The notes: generated by a model from the sequence alone, not told the origin. Positions 1 to 6,720 are shown, counted from the first letter of the stretch. The stretch: DNA of 8,293 nt from Candidatus Poribacteria bacterium (GCA_009835515.1 VXXH01000107.1:1-8293), one strand, 5' to 3'. Translations and numbers: made by a program.

Positions 1-563
1 ATACACGAAGGTCTTTCCTACTCATCATAGGATTGTTATTTTGTTTGCTTGGGTGTGATTCCGAACTGGGTAATTTTTTACACCCGGATAATATTTTGTC
101 CGAAAACGGGCAGCCTCCGTCTATGGAAAGTGATGAGATCGCTAACGCTGAAACTATTTTTGAACAGAATCTTTTGCCTATTCTCACGGCGAGGTGTGCG
201 TACGCTGGTTGTCATGATGCTGACGGTCCCGACGACCTTGATTTCAGGACATACCAAACTTTCATAAGAAGCGCAGAGGATGAGGATGTATTTGTCCCAG
301 GTAATGCCCGAAGCAGCGATATTATTGAAGAAATCGTCTCTGGCAGAATGCCGCCTGATGGTCCTTCGTTGACTGCTGCGCAAATCCAACTCTTCAGAGA
401 TTGGATTAATCAGCAAGACCCTGCTGATTTTCCTAATCTCCGTTACGATGATGACGACGACGATGACTATGATGACGATGACTATGATGACGATGATGAC
501 TATGATGACGATGACTATGATGACGATGACGATGACGATGATGATGACGATGACGACGACTAA
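1..563 (+). CDS. Lipoprotein with planctomycete-type cytochrome-c-like domain and Asp/Tyr-only acidic tail (5' partial)
   Basis: The reading frame is open to the left edge (first full codon at base 3) and encodes TRRSFLLIIGLLFCLLGCDS, a basic n-region, a hydrophobic core and a lipobox ending in Cys at 54-56. The true start therefore lies just outside the window, and the TTG at base 33 falls inside the signal peptide. The mature part matches the pattern of PSCyt1-like domains: 'LLPILTARC', then C-x4-C-H (bases 195-215, one spacing longer than most and two longer than classical CxxCH), a 'VPGNARSSDI' segment, 'RMPP' (Met codon 348-350, a possible sixth haem ligand), and a closing 'LFRDWINQ' helix. 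It then ends in 39 residues that are all Asp or Tyr. Inference: an outer- or periplasm-facing haem protein; the long C-x4-C-H spacing makes haem attachment uncertain. A hairpin terminator follows. Family assignment is moderately sure, function unknown. Confidence 0.8.
   Translation, partial: TRRSFLLIIGLLFCLLGCDSELGNFLHPDNILSENGQPPSMESDEIANAETIFEQNLLPILTARCAYAGCHDADGPDDLDFRTYQTFIRSAEDEDVFVPGNARSSDIIEEIVSGRMPPDGPSLTAAQIQLFRDWINQQDPADFPNLRYDDDDDDDYDDDDYDDDDDYDDDDYDDDDDDDDDDDDDD
444..560 (+). repeat. GAY-codon repeat encoding the Asp/Tyr tail
   Basis: All 39 codons are GAT, GAC, TAT or TAC: 34 Asp and 5 Tyr. The core is a 15-bp unit TATGATGACGATGAC (YDDDD), with units of five and six codons alternating, so Tyr falls every 5, 6, then 5 residues. 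The run ends in 14 consecutive Asp codons before the stop at 561-563. GAT and GAC are mixed throughout, so the DNA is not a perfect microsatellite. Such runs can still change length by slippage in whole-codon steps without breaking the frame. The reverse strand reads as Val/Ile-rich frames that are artefacts of this composition. Confidence 0.9.
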
Positions 564-600
564 TAGTAATTCCAATATCTTTGTAAGTCCAAATTACTTT

Positions 601-632
601 AGAGGCTGGTTTCATACCAGCCTCTGTATTTA
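601..632 (+). terminator. Hairpin terminator after the lipoprotein gene
   Basis: AGAGGCTGGT (601-610) pairs perfectly with ACCAGCCTCT (616-625) around a 5-nt loop TTCAT. It lies 38 bases past the stop codon. The following GTATTTAA is only moderately U-rich, so termination may be incomplete. The stem itself is GC-rich and perfect. It separates the lipoprotein gene from the promoter of the next unit. Confidence 0.75.
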
Positions 633-671
633 ACCTAACTGCTCCTTTGTGAGAACAAACTCCAAACGCAT

Positions 672-701
672 TTGCATTCAGCAGATGGGTTCTGCTATAC
701 T
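672..701 (+). promoter_or_regulatory. Putative extended -10 promoter for the phosphotransferase/VWA operon
   Basis: TATACT (696-701) matches the sigma-70-type -10 consensus at five of six bases and is preceded by TG one base upstream (TGCTATACT), the extended -10 form. A weak -35, TTGCAT (672-677), sits 18 bases upstream. Transcription would start near base 708 and leave a leader of about 35 nt. That leader shows no clear Shine-Dalgarno sequence before the ATG at 743. The position between a terminator hairpin and a gene start supports the call. Confidence 0.5.
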
Positions 702-742
702 ATTTCCAATCGCTTTTACTTTTTACAGACCGATCTTAGCGT

Positions 743-3301
743 ATGCAATTCATCAAACATTTTTCAGAAATTGACGAGGCTGACCTATCCCGCGTCGGCG
801 GAAAAGGGCTAAATCTCGGAAAACTGACGAGAGCAGGGTTTCAAGTGCCGCAAGGTTTTTGTGTCACTACAGATGCCTATCGGTTTTCTGTTCAGCATCT
901 ATCAGAACAGAATGCGAGCGCGATTAAAGAGGTTGTGTTGTCACCGGAACTTGTCGCGGAAATCCACACAGCATACGAGAAATTGCAAACCGCTGCAGTT
1001 GCCGTACGTTCGAGTGCGACGGCGGAGGATTTGGCAGAAGCGAGTTTCGCTGGACAACAAGACACCTTTTTGAATGTAGCGTCCGACGAACTCACAGATT
1101 CGCTCAAAGCGTGCTGGGCATCGCTCTGGTCGGAACGGGCAATCGCCTATCGGCAAACACAAAGAATCTCCGATGAAGGGTTAGCGATGGCGGTTGTAGT
1201 CCAAGAGATGTGTGAGGCAGATGTCTCTGGTGTGCTTTTCACAGTCAGTCCTTTTAGTGCGGATGTGTCTATCATTGAGTCGAATTGGGGGTTAGGGGAA
1301 TCGGTTGTTTCTGGTGCGATTACGCCTGATAATTTCCATGTATCGCGGGAGACAGGCGAGGTTTTGAAAAAAAATGTTGCTACAAAACGCGAAATGGTAA
1401 CGGCTACGGGTGTAAGTGAGGTATTACCTACCAAGCAAGACGTTCCGAGCCTAACGGATGCACAACTGAAAGAACTCACACAACTCGGCATGCAGATTGA
1501 AACCTTCTACGGAAAGCCGATGGATATTGAGTGGGCACTCACCGATACGCAGTTCGTGTTGTTGCAAGCACGCTATATTACCACATCCTCTGCACCTACA
1601 TACCCAACTCCGAGAGCCGATGAGAGATCCGTTGAAAAACGCCGGGAAAAGGAAATACAGAGACTGGAAGTACATACCGAAACACACGGTACGGTCTGGT
1701 GTCATCACAACATCGCTGAAGTGTTGCCTGCGCCGTTGCCGATGACTTGGGCGATTGTCAAGGAATTCATGTCGGGTGCCGGTGGATTAGGCAAGGCATA
1801 TCGCAGTTTAGGGTTCCATCCGAGCAAACGGGTGAATAGCAACGGTATTCTTGACTTAATCTGTGGACGGATTTACGTTAATTTGAACCGTGAGGCGGAA
1901 CTCCACTTCGAGGGTTTCCCGTTTGCACACGATTTCAATGCCTTGAAGCAGAACCCTCAACAGGCGATGTATGCGCAAGCACAAACTGATATTACACGGA
2001 GTAACCCGTCATTTTGGTTGAAACTACCGCTCCATATTATTCGTATGAGCAAAGCAGAGATGCGGCTCCGTCGCATTCGCTCGGACTTTGATCGGCTGTT
2101 AGCAGAAGCGGTATTCCCAACGTTTCAGGAGGAAGTTGAAGCAGAACGAGAGTTTACATACACTGACTTATCGGATGCGGAATTAGTGGCGAAATTCCAG
2201 ATATGGCGCGCCAAAACATTGGACGATTTCGCGCCAAAGGCTCTTACTGCTACATTGCTCGCCGGGTTTTCACTCCAACGGTTGGAGGCAGCACTCCAAA
2301 AGCACATGGATGAGACAGCGGCAAAGGTGCTTGTGAGCAGGCTCATTAGCGGCGTTTCTGGGAATCTTACCGTTGAAACGAACGAGAAGTTATGGCAGGT
2401 GGCAGATGGGGGCTTGGCACTTACCGATTTCCTCAAAGACTATGGGCATCGTGCTGTTGACGAGTTTGAACTCGCACAACCGAGGTGGCGTGAAGATACG
2501 ACCTATCTTAAACAGATAATCGCATCTTTTCAGCAAGAGGCTTCAGGCACAGACGCGCAACAAGAAGGAGCTTCACATTTTGCGCGACAAGCGGAACACC
2601 GTGACGCTGCGGAGACAGAACTCGGCGCGATCCTCGGAGATAAGGCGAATTTGCGGAAACAGATTGAGAGTGAACTGGATTTCACAAGGCGTTATATGCC
2701 TTTAAGGGAAACAGCGAAATTTTACCTGATGCTCGGCTATGAACAGGTCCGGCGCGCCTTACTTGAATTGGATAATCGTTATGAACTTGACGGTGGCATT
2801 TTCTATCTGGTGCCAGAGGAATTAGAACGACTAATTGACGGTGATGTTTTCGGTGATATTATCGCCACACGAAGAACTGAGCGGGAACTTATGTTACAGA
2901 TTGAGGTGCCGGATGTCATTTTCAGTGATGCGCTGGAACAGATCGGCGCGCCGGTGTCAATTGACGCAGCGGAGACATATACCGGCGTAGGCGTTTCTGC
3001 GGGCATCTCAACGGGAAAAGCACGTGTGCTTTTGACACCCTCGGATGTGAATCCATCTGACCGTGATTATATTTTGGTGTGTCCATCGACCGACCCTGCC
3101 TGGACCCCGCTTTTTCTGCATGCGGCGGGTTTGGTGATGGAGCGCGGTGGCATTTTGTCACACGGTGCGGTTGTCGCGAGAGAGTACGGTGTTCCTGCGG
3201 TTGCTAATGTTCCGAACGCAACGCAACGTATCGTTGATGGACAGATGCTGCAGATTGATGGAAATCAGGGAACGGTCTCAATTTACCATGAGACTTCATA
3301 G
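743..3301 (+). CDS. PEP-synthase-type phosphotransferase, rifampicin-phosphotransferase-like (ATP-grasp + swivelling His domain)
   Basis: The 852-residue protein has the three-part plan of rifampicin phosphotransferases, which move the beta-phosphate of ATP to a small substrate via a phospho-His and release AMP and Pi. The N-terminal ATP-grasp domain (about 1-285) shows VGGKGLNLG (18-26), VRSSATAEDL (88-97), the segment 'ESNWGLGESVVSG' (179-191), DIEW (261-264) and LLQAR (273-277), so the usual ATP-binding Lys, Arg, Glu, Gln and Arg are present. The middle domain (about 310-740) carries 'NIAEVLPAPLPMTW' (323-336) and 'GHRAVDEFELAQPRW' (568-582), typical of this branch. The C-terminal swivelling domain (about 745-852) has GGILSHG with catalytic His807, followed by AREYGVPAV. 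The protein stops there: the PEP/pyruvate TIM barrel of true PEP synthase or PPDK is absent, so it should not make PEP. The substrate is unknown; rifampicin is only the best-known one. Its stop touches the next gene. Start ATG fits homologous N-termini, though no ribosome site is visible. Confidence 0.88.
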   Translation: MQFIKHFSEIDEADLSRVGGKGLNLGKLTRAGFQVPQGFCVTTDAYRFSVQHLSEQNASAIKEVVLSPELVAEIHTAYEKLQTAAVAVRSSATAEDLAEASFAGQQDTFLNVASDELTDSLKACWASLWSERAIAYRQTQRISDEGLAMAVVVQEMCEADVSGVLFTVSPFSADVSIIESNWGLGESVVSGAITPDNFHVSRETGEVLKKNVATKREMVTATGVSEVLPTKQDVPSLTDAQLKELTQLGMQIETFYGKPMDIEWALTDTQFVLLQARYITTSSAPTYPTPRADERSVEKRREKEIQRLEVHTETHGTVWCHHNIAEVLPAPLPMTWAIVKEFMSGAGGLGKAYRSLGFHPSKRVNSNGILDLICGRIYVNLNREAELHFEGFPFAHDFNALKQNPQQAMYAQAQTDITRSNPSFWLKLPLHIIRMSKAEMRLRRIRSDFDRLLAEAVFPTFQEEVEAEREFTYTDLSDAELVAKFQIWRAKTLDDFAPKALTATLLAGFSLQRLEAALQKHMDETAAKVLVSRLISGVSGNLTVETNEKLWQVADGGLALTDFLKDYGHRAVDEFELAQPRWREDTTYLKQIIASFQQEASGTDAQQEGASHFARQAEHRDAAETELGAILGDKANLRKQIESELDFTRRYMPLRETAKFYLMLGYEQVRRALLELDNRYELDGGIFYLVPEELERLIDGDVFGDIIATRRTERELMLQIEVPDVIFSDALEQIGAPVSIDAAETYTGVGVSAGISTGKARVLLTPSDVNPSDRDYILVCPSTDPAWTPLFLHAAGLVMERGGILSHGAVVAREYGVPAVANVPNATQRIVDGQMLQIDGNQGTVSIYHETS

Positions 3302-3302
3302 T

Positions 3303-3306
3303 GGAG
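3303..3306 (+). promoter_or_regulatory. Ribosome binding site deciding the VWA gene start
   Basis: GGAG (within GGAGAAGAGGAAC) lies 9 bases before the ATG at 3316. This favours that ATG over the in-frame GTG at 3301, which would sit on the upstream stop codon and have no comparable site in front of it. Because the site sits just after the stop of the phosphotransferase gene (3299-3301), the two genes are probably translationally coupled. Confidence 0.55.
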
Positions 3307-3315
3307 AAGAGGAAC

Positions 3316-4395
3316 ATGCTATTTGATGCCTATTGGGATAAACGACAACAGAAGCGTCGGAAAACTCGCAGGGCGTTACTCATGTCATTAGTTTTACACG
3401 CCGTCGCGATAGGAATTATGAGTATCGGTTACATCCGGTGGTATCGCCCGATGCTCCCGTCAGAACCGTTGGTGTCTGAAGCCATTGCGGTGACAGAATT
3501 TCGACGTTTTCATGTCAGTAGCACTCAGAAACGTTCGATGCCAGCGCGGCGTTCCACGCCTGTGCATGCGAAGCGTTCACCTGCTGCCAATCAAAACGCT
3601 GCAAAGCTGACGCATTCAGCACCCCCGACGCTATCTAATGCCTCAATCCGTGTGTTAAAAACAGATGCCCGGCTACCGATGGCAGAGACTTCCCTGAGCG
3701 AACACACTACAGAAACACCTGCATGGAAAACAATCGCAGCCGCACATGCAAAGACCCCTACAATTGCGCCCAAGCCCAAAACCGCCCAAGGACAAACTGA
3801 GGCAAACGAAACCGAAGATCGTAAAAGTCCTGCCCAACCTATTGACAGAGACGCTCGGATGGGAGAGGCACTCGAAGGCATCGCGGAGAGCATCGCTGAT
3901 GGCGAATCCCAAACTGCTGTTGACCTCGTTTTTTTGCTTGACATTAGTGGAAGTATGATAGACAATATCCGCGCAGTCGGCAGACAGCTGCGTCGAATGG
4001 TAACAGTATTTGAAGAGAAAGGGATCGACTTCACACTCGGCATCGTTATTTTTAGGTATCTTGAGAGTGATACGATCATCCATCCACAGACGCGGGATAG
4101 CGAAAAATTCAAACGGTTGTTAACAACGCATGTCGTTGCTGGCATGGGTGATGAGCGGGCACACAACGCCATCATAAAAACGATTCGCCGTGTCGATTTC
4201 CGTGAGGATGTAAACCGTCGATTTGTGCTTGTTACCGATGAGTTTACTAAAGGGTCTTACACACTATCGGAGGTCTTGAAGCAGTGCTTTAAGAATAACA
4301 TCACAGTGGATGTCATCGGTATTAATGATATGACGCATCGGGCACTAACAACTAAAACTGGAGGCCTCTGGTTTCCCATTCCAATACAAGAATAG
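3316..4395 (+). CDS. Inner-membrane VWA-domain protein with TonB-type SxxxH transmembrane anchor
   Basis: This 359-residue protein (364 if the GTG at 3301 is used) has a short, strongly basic cytoplasmic start (KRQQKRRKTRR) and one membrane helix, residues 20-40. The helix contains S24-L-V-L-H28, the same Ser-x3-His spacing as the TonB helix that engages ExbB/ExbD. A long Ala/Pro/Lys/Thr-rich linker (about 45-195, including APKPKTAQ) leads to a C-terminal von Willebrand factor A domain (about 200-350). The VWA metal site is visible as DISGS (D209, S211, S213) and a later acidic residue in VTDEF (D308); the usual Thr of the third motif is not obvious ('VVAGMGDE'). VWA domains bind protein partners through a divalent cation. 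Layout predicts N-in topology with the VWA domain in the periplasm. It forms an operon with the upstream phosphotransferase. Role unknown; coupling to an ExbBD-like motor is inference. Confidence 0.85.
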   Translation: MLFDAYWDKRQQKRRKTRRALLMSLVLHAVAIGIMSIGYIRWYRPMLPSEPLVSEAIAVTEFRRFHVSSTQKRSMPARRSTPVHAKRSPAANQNAAKLTHSAPPTLSNASIRVLKTDARLPMAETSLSEHTTETPAWKTIAAAHAKTPTIAPKPKTAQGQTEANETEDRKSPAQPIDRDARMGEALEGIAESIADGESQTAVDLVFLLDISGSMIDNIRAVGRQLRRMVTVFEEKGIDFTLGIVIFRYLESDTIIHPQTRDSEKFKRLLTTHVVAGMGDERAHNAIIKTIRRVDFREDVNRRFVLVTDEFTKGSYTLSEVLKQCFKNNITVDVIGINDMTHRALTTKTGGLWFPIPIQE

Positions 4396-4396
4396 C

Positions 4397-4439
4397 GGTC
4401 AGCAATCAGAGGTCAGAAGAATAGTTTTCAGTTAAGAGA
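4397..4439 (+). repeat. Intergenic heptameric TCAG repeat with long inverted match downstream
   Basis: Just after the VWA stop, TCAG recurs every 7 bases (4399, 4406, 4413: GGTCAGC AATCAGA GGTCAGA) and again at 4428. The last part, AGTTTTCAGTTAAGAGA (4423-4439), recurs exactly as its reverse complement at 6780-6796. This marks both intergenic regions as members of one short-repeat family. Similar heptamer arrays occur between genes in some environmental bacteria; the family name is not known to me. Confidence 0.7.
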
Positions 4440-4452
4440 CATGTTATAGAGT

Positions 4453-4485
4453 GAGCGTAGCCCGTAATGCAATGGAGGGCGGCTC
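4453..4485 (+). other. Imperfect hairpin in the isomerase leader
   Basis: GAGC (4453-4456) pairs with GCTC (4482-4485) and GCCC (4460-4463) with GGGC (4477-4480), with a 3/1 internal loop and a 13-nt terminal loop. An A-run, not a T-run, follows, so it is not a terminator on this strand. It lies 59 bases before the isomerase start and could shape the leader RNA or be part of the repeat element. Function unknown. Confidence 0.35.
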
Positions 4486-4527
4486 TAAAAAAGGCACTTC
4501 AAATGCCAATCACCGGCCAGTTAACCG

Positions 4528-4533
4528 TAAGGA
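4528..4533 (+). promoter_or_regulatory. Ribosome binding site deciding the isomerase start
   Basis: TAAGGA ends 11 bases before the ATG at 4545. It supports that ATG over the in-frame ATG at 4467, which would add 26 residues (basic, not conserved-looking) before the family-typical N-terminus MKWALNTYQ. Confidence 0.6.
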
Positions 4534-4544
4534 ACTTTAAAAAT

Positions 4545-5309
4545 ATGAAATGGGCGTTGAATACCTATCAAACCTGCCAAGAGTGGGAATTAGGGCGGAT
4601 ACTTGACACTGCTGAGGCCACTGGCTATCATGGTGTCGAGTTATTAATGGACTATAAACAGAAACACGGATTTGAGTGGGATACCCCAAGAGAGACTTGG
4701 GAGGGATTGAAGGCGCAGGTTGACGCGAGTGGGGTCGTTATCTCCTCGCTGACGAGTTGCCAGAATTTCCATTCCGAAAACGCTGCCGATCGCGAAGAAA
4801 CTGTACGGCGGGTTACACGTGTCATTGATATGGCGGAATTTATGGGCTGCGATCATGTTCGCGTGCTCGGTGACCGGTATTCGGAAGAGAATCGCGAAGC
4901 AGTCGTGGGGTATGTCAGAGATGGATTGAAAGTTCTCGGCACCTATGCTGGTGAGAAAAAAATTACGGTCTCTATCGAGATGCACGGTTCTTTCACAGAT
5001 CCGGACTCAGCGATGGAAGTGATCGAAGGTGTGAATCTTCCGAACGTCGGTTTTGTCTTCAATTCACAATTTGTCGGGTGTGATGCCGGTAGTATTGAAC
5101 CGCTCTTTTCGCGCGTAGCCCCTCACATTACTGCGGTGCATACGCACAGGGTAGAGGAACCAGGGACGTTTGATCTCTACCGACAGATGTTCCAATGGTT
5201 GGATCGCATCGGTTTCTCAGGCTACATCTCCAACGAGTGTGCTTATACGGGACCTGATCCAGAGAAGGTCCTCGCACTTTATGTAGGACTTTTCAAAGCG
5301 TTTGTTTGA
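4545..5309 (+). CDS. Sugar phosphate isomerase/epimerase-type TIM barrel (xylose-isomerase-like, AP_endonuc_2 fold)
   Basis: The 254-residue protein has the order of motifs of this family: beta-1 'MKWALNTYQ', the first barrel Glu in GYHGVELL (E32), a helix of 'RRVTRVIDMAEFMGCDHVRV', the metal-site Glu in SIEMHG (E145), NVGFVFNSQ (N173), the His pair in AVHTHR (H199/H201), and the last metal-site Glu in ISNECAY (E231). The fold is an eight-stranded barrel using a divalent metal to isomerise or epimerise a sugar or polyol. Residue 173 is Asn where most members have Asp, so metal geometry may differ. The length is typical, with no signal peptide, so it is cytoplasmic. Its TGA (5307-5309) lies directly against the next gene, implying a shared transcript and perhaps one substrate pathway. 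The exact substrate cannot be read from sequence. An upstream in-frame ATG at 4467 is disfavoured by the ribosome site. Confidence 0.87.
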   Translation: MKWALNTYQTCQEWELGRILDTAEATGYHGVELLMDYKQKHGFEWDTPRETWEGLKAQVDASGVVISSLTSCQNFHSENAADREETVRRVTRVIDMAEFMGCDHVRVLGDRYSEENREAVVGYVRDGLKVLGTYAGEKKITVSIEMHGSFTDPDSAMEVIEGVNLPNVGFVFNSQFVGCDAGSIEPLFSRVAPHITAVHTHRVEEPGTFDLYRQMFQWLDRIGFSGYISNECAYTGPDPEKVLALYVGLFKAFV

Positions 5310-5311
5310 AG

Positions 5312-6673
5312 ATGGACACTCCACAATCAGCACATCTTTATAAACGGGTGGCAATCCCCGACGCATTTCTGAATGAAACAAAGGGAAAGGCGTGGGGCGG
5401 CGATATCCGCATCGGTGACCTGACGGGCGATGGTACTGTCGATTTTCTGGTGTACAAGTCGCTCGGCGGTGTTCATCCGTGTTTCCTCGGCGCGTTTACG
5501 CTCGAAGGTGAACCGCTCTGGTCCTTCGGTGACAAACATCTTGAAATCAGAGACGCAGATGCCAAAGATACGTACCTAACAACCCTCTCACCCGACCGTC
5601 CCGGCCCCGTTGCTATTTATGACATTGATGCCGATGGACAGTCAGAGGTTATCTGCTTCTGGATAGATGAAGATGCAGCAGAGGCGAGCAAGTGGGATTT
5701 GTCTACCGTTCGCATAATGATTTTAGACGGTGCGACTGGCACTATTAAACACACAGCTGCACCGAATGCGTTGCGTCAGTGCAATGCGTACGCTGACGGT
5801 GAACTCCAGATCCCTAACTATGTCCATCAGCGGTTGATGATTGCGAACTTCTCTGGGAACGCGCAACCGCAGGATTTCGTTGTGAAGGTGGGTGTGAACC
5901 TACTCGCCTTTAATCACAAGTTGGAATTGCTCTGGCAGTATACCGATGAATGGTTCCGTTATCCGAAGCATTCTGCCTATATTCCGGCAGTCGGTGATTT
6001 TAATGGCGACGGACTTGATGAGGTCAACGGTGGTAATTTCGGACTCGCAGCGGATGGCACAGCACTTTGGAATCGGTTCTTCGGGGATAACATGGATTCG
6101 GTTTTAGTCTCCGAGTGGAATGGATCCAAACGGGCGATTCTCTCCGGTGGTGGCCAGGTGGTTGATGCGGAAGGGAATCCAATTCTCTCGCTCGGCTTTG
6201 ATGTTGTACCGCACGGACAGGAAATTCGGTGTGGTAAATTACGCTCGGATCCGCCCGAGGATGCCTTGGTTATTCGCTATAATGGACATCATCCGGATCT
6301 GATGGTGGTGGACAACGGTGGGGAGATCAGAAGTCGATTTCGCGTTGATGAGACACCGAACAACACGGGGCTGGAGGTTATCCGTTGGCACGCGGTAGGG
6401 GATCCCGAATTGATTTATAGCCCAGCTGCACTTTACGATAGCAGTGGGAATAGAGTAGTAACGTTCCCTGAGCTCCCCCTACCGACGGGTGGAAAAATGG
6501 GGTGGTATCACTGCTTTCCTGCGGATATCTGTGGCGATGCACGCGAAGAGGTTATCCTTTACGATCCTTATAGTGATATGGTCTATATCTACACACCGCC
6601 GCCGTTTCAACCCGATCAATTTGGTGGGTATCAACATACTGAAAGGCAGTATAATACACGGTTAATGGATTAG
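5312..6673 (+). CDS. FG-GAP/VCBS propeller protein, C-terminus resembling rhamnogalacturonan lyase (PL11)
   Basis: About 453 residues. Calcium-loop FG-GAP motifs recur: DLTGDG (around 36-41), DIDADG (104-109), DFNGDG (229-234) and a degenerate DICGDA (405-410), each followed by an acidic or hydrophobic strand (VDFLVY, SEVICFW, DEVNGG, EEVILYD). These suggest a beta-propeller with bound Ca2+. The ending, 'DICGDAREEVILYD', 'YIYTPPP' and 'QYNTRLMD', looks like the C-terminal part of PL11 rhamnogalacturonan lyases, which are eight-bladed propellers; this likeness is from memory of the family. I cannot confirm catalytic residues. No signal peptide is seen, odd for a polysaccharide lyase, so it may be a cytoplasmic enzyme on oligosaccharides or a non-catalytic propeller. 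The alternative start is TTG 5306, overlapping the isomerase stop by 4 bases; ATG 5312 is preferred on codon type. Neither has a clear ribosome site, consistent with coupling to the isomerase. Confidence 0.82.
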   Translation: MDTPQSAHLYKRVAIPDAFLNETKGKAWGGDIRIGDLTGDGTVDFLVYKSLGGVHPCFLGAFTLEGEPLWSFGDKHLEIRDADAKDTYLTTLSPDRPGPVAIYDIDADGQSEVICFWIDEDAAEASKWDLSTVRIMILDGATGTIKHTAAPNALRQCNAYADGELQIPNYVHQRLMIANFSGNAQPQDFVVKVGVNLLAFNHKLELLWQYTDEWFRYPKHSAYIPAVGDFNGDGLDEVNGGNFGLAADGTALWNRFFGDNMDSVLVSEWNGSKRAILSGGGQVVDAEGNPILSLGFDVVPHGQEIRCGKLRSDPPEDALVIRYNGHHPDLMVVDNGGEIRSRFRVDETPNNTGLEVIRWHAVGDPELIYSPAALYDSSGNRVVTFPELPLPTGGKMGWYHCFPADICGDAREEVILYDPYSDMVYIYTPPPFQPDQFGGYQHTERQYNTRLMD

Positions 6674-6697
6674 TAAGGAGTTGTCGGTTTTCAGTAC

Positions 6698-6720
6698 GGT
6701 TTTTCTACGAAAAACCTTTC
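6698..6720 (+). terminator. Hairpin after the FG-GAP gene, possible weak terminator
   Basis: GGTTTTTC (6698-6705) pairs perfectly with GAAAAACC (6709-6716) around a 3-nt loop, followed by TTTC. It starts 24 bases after the stop. The stem is AT-rich (five A-T pairs), so it is weaker than the hairpin at 601. On the reverse strand it would be equally symmetrical. It may instead be one end of the repeat element that begins immediately after it. Confidence 0.45.

Noticed and set aside
33..35. TTG as start codon of the first gene
   Set aside because: It falls within the hydrophobic core of a signal peptide whose basic n-region is encoded upstream to base 3, so the gene starts outside the window.
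78..575. Reverse-strand open frame of 165 codons, rich in Val and Ile
   Set aside because: It is the complement of the GAY repeat (ATC/GTC codons); the plus-strand frame has a lipobox and a recognisable domain.
743..3301. Full phosphoenolpyruvate synthase or PPDK
   Set aside because: The C-terminal PEP/pyruvate-binding TIM barrel is missing; the protein ends about 45 residues after the catalytic His.
3591..4175. Reverse-strand open frame of 194 codons
   Set aside because: It lies fully inside the VWA gene, has no recognisable domain, and the plus-strand frame has clear VWA motifs.
4467..4544. 26-residue N-terminal extension of the isomerase
   Set aside because: There is no ribosome site in front of 4467, while TAAGGA stands before 4545, where the family-typical N-terminus begins.
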